In this document: positions 62,724 through 64,000 of the stretch, one piece after another
Position numbering within the stretch: position 1 is the first letter of the stretch
Layout of the letters: each line of letters opens with the position of its first letter
From: an uncultured Elusimicrobiales bacterium
GTDB lineage: Bacteria > Elusimicrobiota > Elusimicrobia > Elusimicrobiales > Elusimicrobiaceae
DNA length: 64,000 nucleotides
Assembly: GCA_944324645.1 (NCBI GenBank)
Contig: CALUXB010000004.1
Coordinates: 61,251 to 125,250, forward strand
Reading direction: 5' to 3'
Notes under the pieces: generated by a model
The model's database searches: none
Told to the model about the DNA's origin: nothing
Seen by the model: the letters and a program-made list of their open reading frames with translations, nothing else
Made by a program: the position numbers and the translations under genes

Positions 62724-63679
62724 AATTTCCTCACTAGATACGCTACCCCACGTTTGCGCTGCAGCCAGGCACGGGCAAATTCGGCTGCGTCATAAAAACG
62801 GATTACTTCCCTTTTCGTTTCAGCTGCCGGATCAGCCACCCGTATTTTACCATTTTCCCACCCGCACAAAAGGACGAAATGCCCCGGCGTTTGCGCAATA
62901 GCAGCTCCCGTCAATTCCCCACGCTGGTAGGCAATAGGGGCGGCTATCAGGCTTTTTTCCGTTAAAAATTCTTGCAACTGCGCTAATGTCTGAAACCGGG
63001 TTACAAAAGCTTGCAAGCCACACCGGGCCGCATAGGCTGTATTTATCGTCCAATTACCATAAATGCGGGCGCGGTCATCATATACGGCAGAAGCGGTTTG
63101 CAAAGGGTCTGCCTTGATACCCAAAGCGTTTAAAGCCATAGTCAACGAAGTAGGGCTGCAAAGTCTCATCTGGTCCGTAACGGAAACATCCAAGCGCATC
63201 TGAGAAAGAGGCCGTACTGCAATTTTGCGTTTCCCCGCGGGCAATATGGCGGAACATTCGTCATATTGTGCAGAAGCATCTGTCAAAGCTACAAACACAT
63301 CGGGTATATCCATCTCTCCTTGCAACGAGAGTCGGAAACGATAAGCCTGCGCGGGTGTTTTGGCCCGCAGCACATCTACTGTCACTGAGGCGGCATCTTC
63401 TTCCTGCTCTCCAAAACTATGATTCAGCTTAGCCGAGTATAATGCCAGCTTAAAAAACGGACTCCAAACCCCTCCTTGGCGGATTTGTACTTCTGAGAGC
63501 AGCCACCCTTTTTTAATGGTTTTTAAAACAACAGATAATATCAGAGAAGAAAAATCCACCGGCGTTTCAAATATAGGAGAAACGATGGTGCGGCTCTCCC
63601 CGTCTCCGTGGAACAAATACCCCCGACACGGACGATGAAAATATGTCAGATATGGCAGTTTCAGTTCTGCAGTGTTCAT
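62720..63679 (-). CDS. C39-like peptidase-fold protein
   Basis: 319 residues from ATG 63679; a GTG at 63697 is inside tRNA-Pro and is rejected. The C-terminal half (about 155-319) has the peptidase C39_2 pattern: Cys in QMRLCSPTSLTMAL, His in TPGHFVLLCGW, Asp in VADPAA. The N-terminal half looks beta-rich (FSSLILSVVLKTI, AYRFRLSLQGEMD), maybe a binding domain. No signal peptide. The gene starts 10 nt behind tRNA-Pro with no ribosome site, and is coupled to the peptide-binding lipoprotein, suggesting peptide processing. Cys, His and Asp intact. Confidence 0.75.
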   Translation of the reverse strand: MNTAELKLPYLTYFHRPCRGYLFHGDGESRTIVSPIFETPVDFSSLILSVVLKTIKKGWLLSEVQIRQGGVWSPFFKLALYSAKLNHSFGEQEEDAASVTVDVLRAKTPAQAYRFRLSLQGEMDIPDVFVALTDASAQYDECSAILPAGKRKIAVRPLSQMRLDVSVTDQMRLCSPTSLTMALNALGIKADPLQTASAVYDDRARIYGNWTINTAYAARCGLQAFVTRFQTLAQLQEFLTEKSLIAAPIAYQRGELTGAAIAQTPGHFVLLCGWENGKIRVADPAAETKREVIRFYDAAEFARAWLQRKRGVAYLVRKL

Positions 63680-63688
63680 AAAAGAAAA

Positions 63689-63760
63689 TCGGGGCACCCG
63701 GGCTCGAACCGGGAACCTTCCGCTCCCAAAGCGGACGCCCTACCATTGGGCCATGCCCCG
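63689..63760 (-). tRNA. tRNA-Pro (anticodon TGG)
   Basis: Acceptor CGGGGCA/TGCCCCG, D stem GCCC/GGGC, anticodon loop TTTGGGA with TGG, T loop TTCGAGC. CCA not encoded. Same transcript as the C39-like gene. Confidence 0.93.
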
Positions 63761-63767
63761 TGTTTTT

Positions 63768-63776
63768 ATTGTAGCA
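63768..63776 (-). promoter_or_regulatory. Extended -10 promoter of tRNA-Pro
   Basis: Minus strand TGC-TACAAT (63776-63768), 7 nt before the tRNA; the -35 is weak. Confidence 0.5.
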
Positions 63777-63823
63777 ATTTAGGGCCTAGTTTTGCCGCTG
63801 CTTGTTTGGCAGGCAGTTCCGTG

Positions 63824-63853
63824 CTGACGCAACAAATGGGAATTTGTTATAAT
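63824..63853 (+). promoter_or_regulatory. Promoter of tRNA-Met
   Basis: CTGACG (63824-63829), 18 nt, TATAAT (63848-63853), 14 nt before the tRNA. Confidence 0.6.
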
Positions 63854-63867
63854 AGAGAAGAAGTATC

Positions 63868-63941
63868 GCGCCTATAGCTCAATCGGTTAGAGCAACCGAC
63901 TCATAATCGGTGGGTTCCAGGTTCAAGTCCTGGTGGGCGCA
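63868..63941 (+). tRNA. tRNA-Met elongator (CAT)
   Basis: Acceptor GCGCCTA/TGGGCGC, D stem GCTC/GAGC, anticodon arm ACCGA-CTCATAA-TCGGT, T loop TTCAAGT, with normal T33. A tRNA-Ile2 (lysidine-modified CAT) cannot be excluded by sequence alone. CCA not encoded; an 8-T run follows. Confidence 0.88.
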
Positions 63942-63980
63942 TTTTTTTTGCCCAAGCGGGCCAACTGCTTGGCCCGCGGC
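63942..63980 (+). terminator. T-run and hairpin after tRNA-Met
   Basis: Eight T, then GCGGGCCAA-CTGC-TTGGCCCGC (63956-63977). The hairpin may end transcription or belong to the next unit outside the window. Confidence 0.5.
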
Positions 63981-64000
63981 CGGACTTGAAAGGCACAGCG

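Noticed and set aside
1..64000. CRISPR array, transposase or prophage
   Set aside because: I saw no regularly spaced repeats, no cas genes, no insertion-sequence ends and no phage structural genes; the only recombinase is Xer-like in a housekeeping operon.

Overview
The window comes from a Gram-negative (diderm) bacterium of roughly 50% GC. It makes lipid A (lpxD, lpxC, fabZ, lpxA, lpxI, lpxB), exports LPS (lptD), assembles outer-membrane proteins (bamA and an OmpH/Skp-like gene) and has a tolB-cpoB-pal set. Three scattered type IV pilin-like genes share one leader and N-terminal helix but have unrelated C-terminal parts. Together with several large secreted proteins of no recognisable family, this suggests Elusimicrobiota, probably a host-associated Elusimicrobium-like lineage. 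That placement is my inference from gene content and pilin sequence; no marker search was run.

Layout. 1-243 is the tail of a GH57-type glucan branching enzyme. 0.5-4.2 kb holds pilin 1, a clostripain-like protease, greA and a PDZ-less trypsin-like protease. 4.3-6.3 kb is a 672-residue membrane-anchored protein of unknown function, followed by a hairpin-rich gene-free stretch. 6.8-11.8 kb is a six-gene envelope operon: lipoprotein, small barrel, HAMP membrane protein, TolC, patatin, TPR. 11.9-16.7 kb is a minus-strand block with an unknown secreted protein and an exported TldE/TldD-like pair. After tRNA-Thr, terC and rpmB comes the envelope operon bamA-ompH-lpxD-lpxC-fabZ-lpxA-lpxI (18.2-25.7 kb). 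The minus-strand block at 25.8-28.8 kb carries pilin 2, a GH3-fold protein and an alpha/beta-hydrolase that both lack catalytic residues, and ndk. Then follow Gfo/Idh oxidoreductase, lpxB, a short Rel and a zinc-ribbon protein, a POT peptide transporter, and a long run tpiA-deoC-DnaA-like ATPase-two lipoproteins-comM-dprA-topA-xer-ROK-lptD-tdk-RDD (34.6-51.2 kb). The last part has pal-cpoB-tolB, gatB, murJ, two glycosyltransferases, an initiator-like tRNA, pilin 3, an oligopeptide-binding lipoprotein, a C39-like protein expressed from behind tRNA-Pro, and tRNA-Met.

The two most unusual things are these. First, all three pilin genes begin inside a perfect 18-19 bp palindrome. It contains a -10 box exactly 6 nt before ATG, is preceded by a T-tract of 12 or 15 that sets the promoter spacer, has no ribosome binding site, and shows two compensated base-pair changes between copies. 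This looks like a leaderless, possibly phase-variable, dispersed pilin expression module. Second, a 1150-residue protein carries a DnaA-type AAA+ domain between a roughly 600-residue disordered linker and a novel C-terminal domain. It lies a few genes upstream of comM, dprA, topA and xer and may be a new DNA-handling ATPase.
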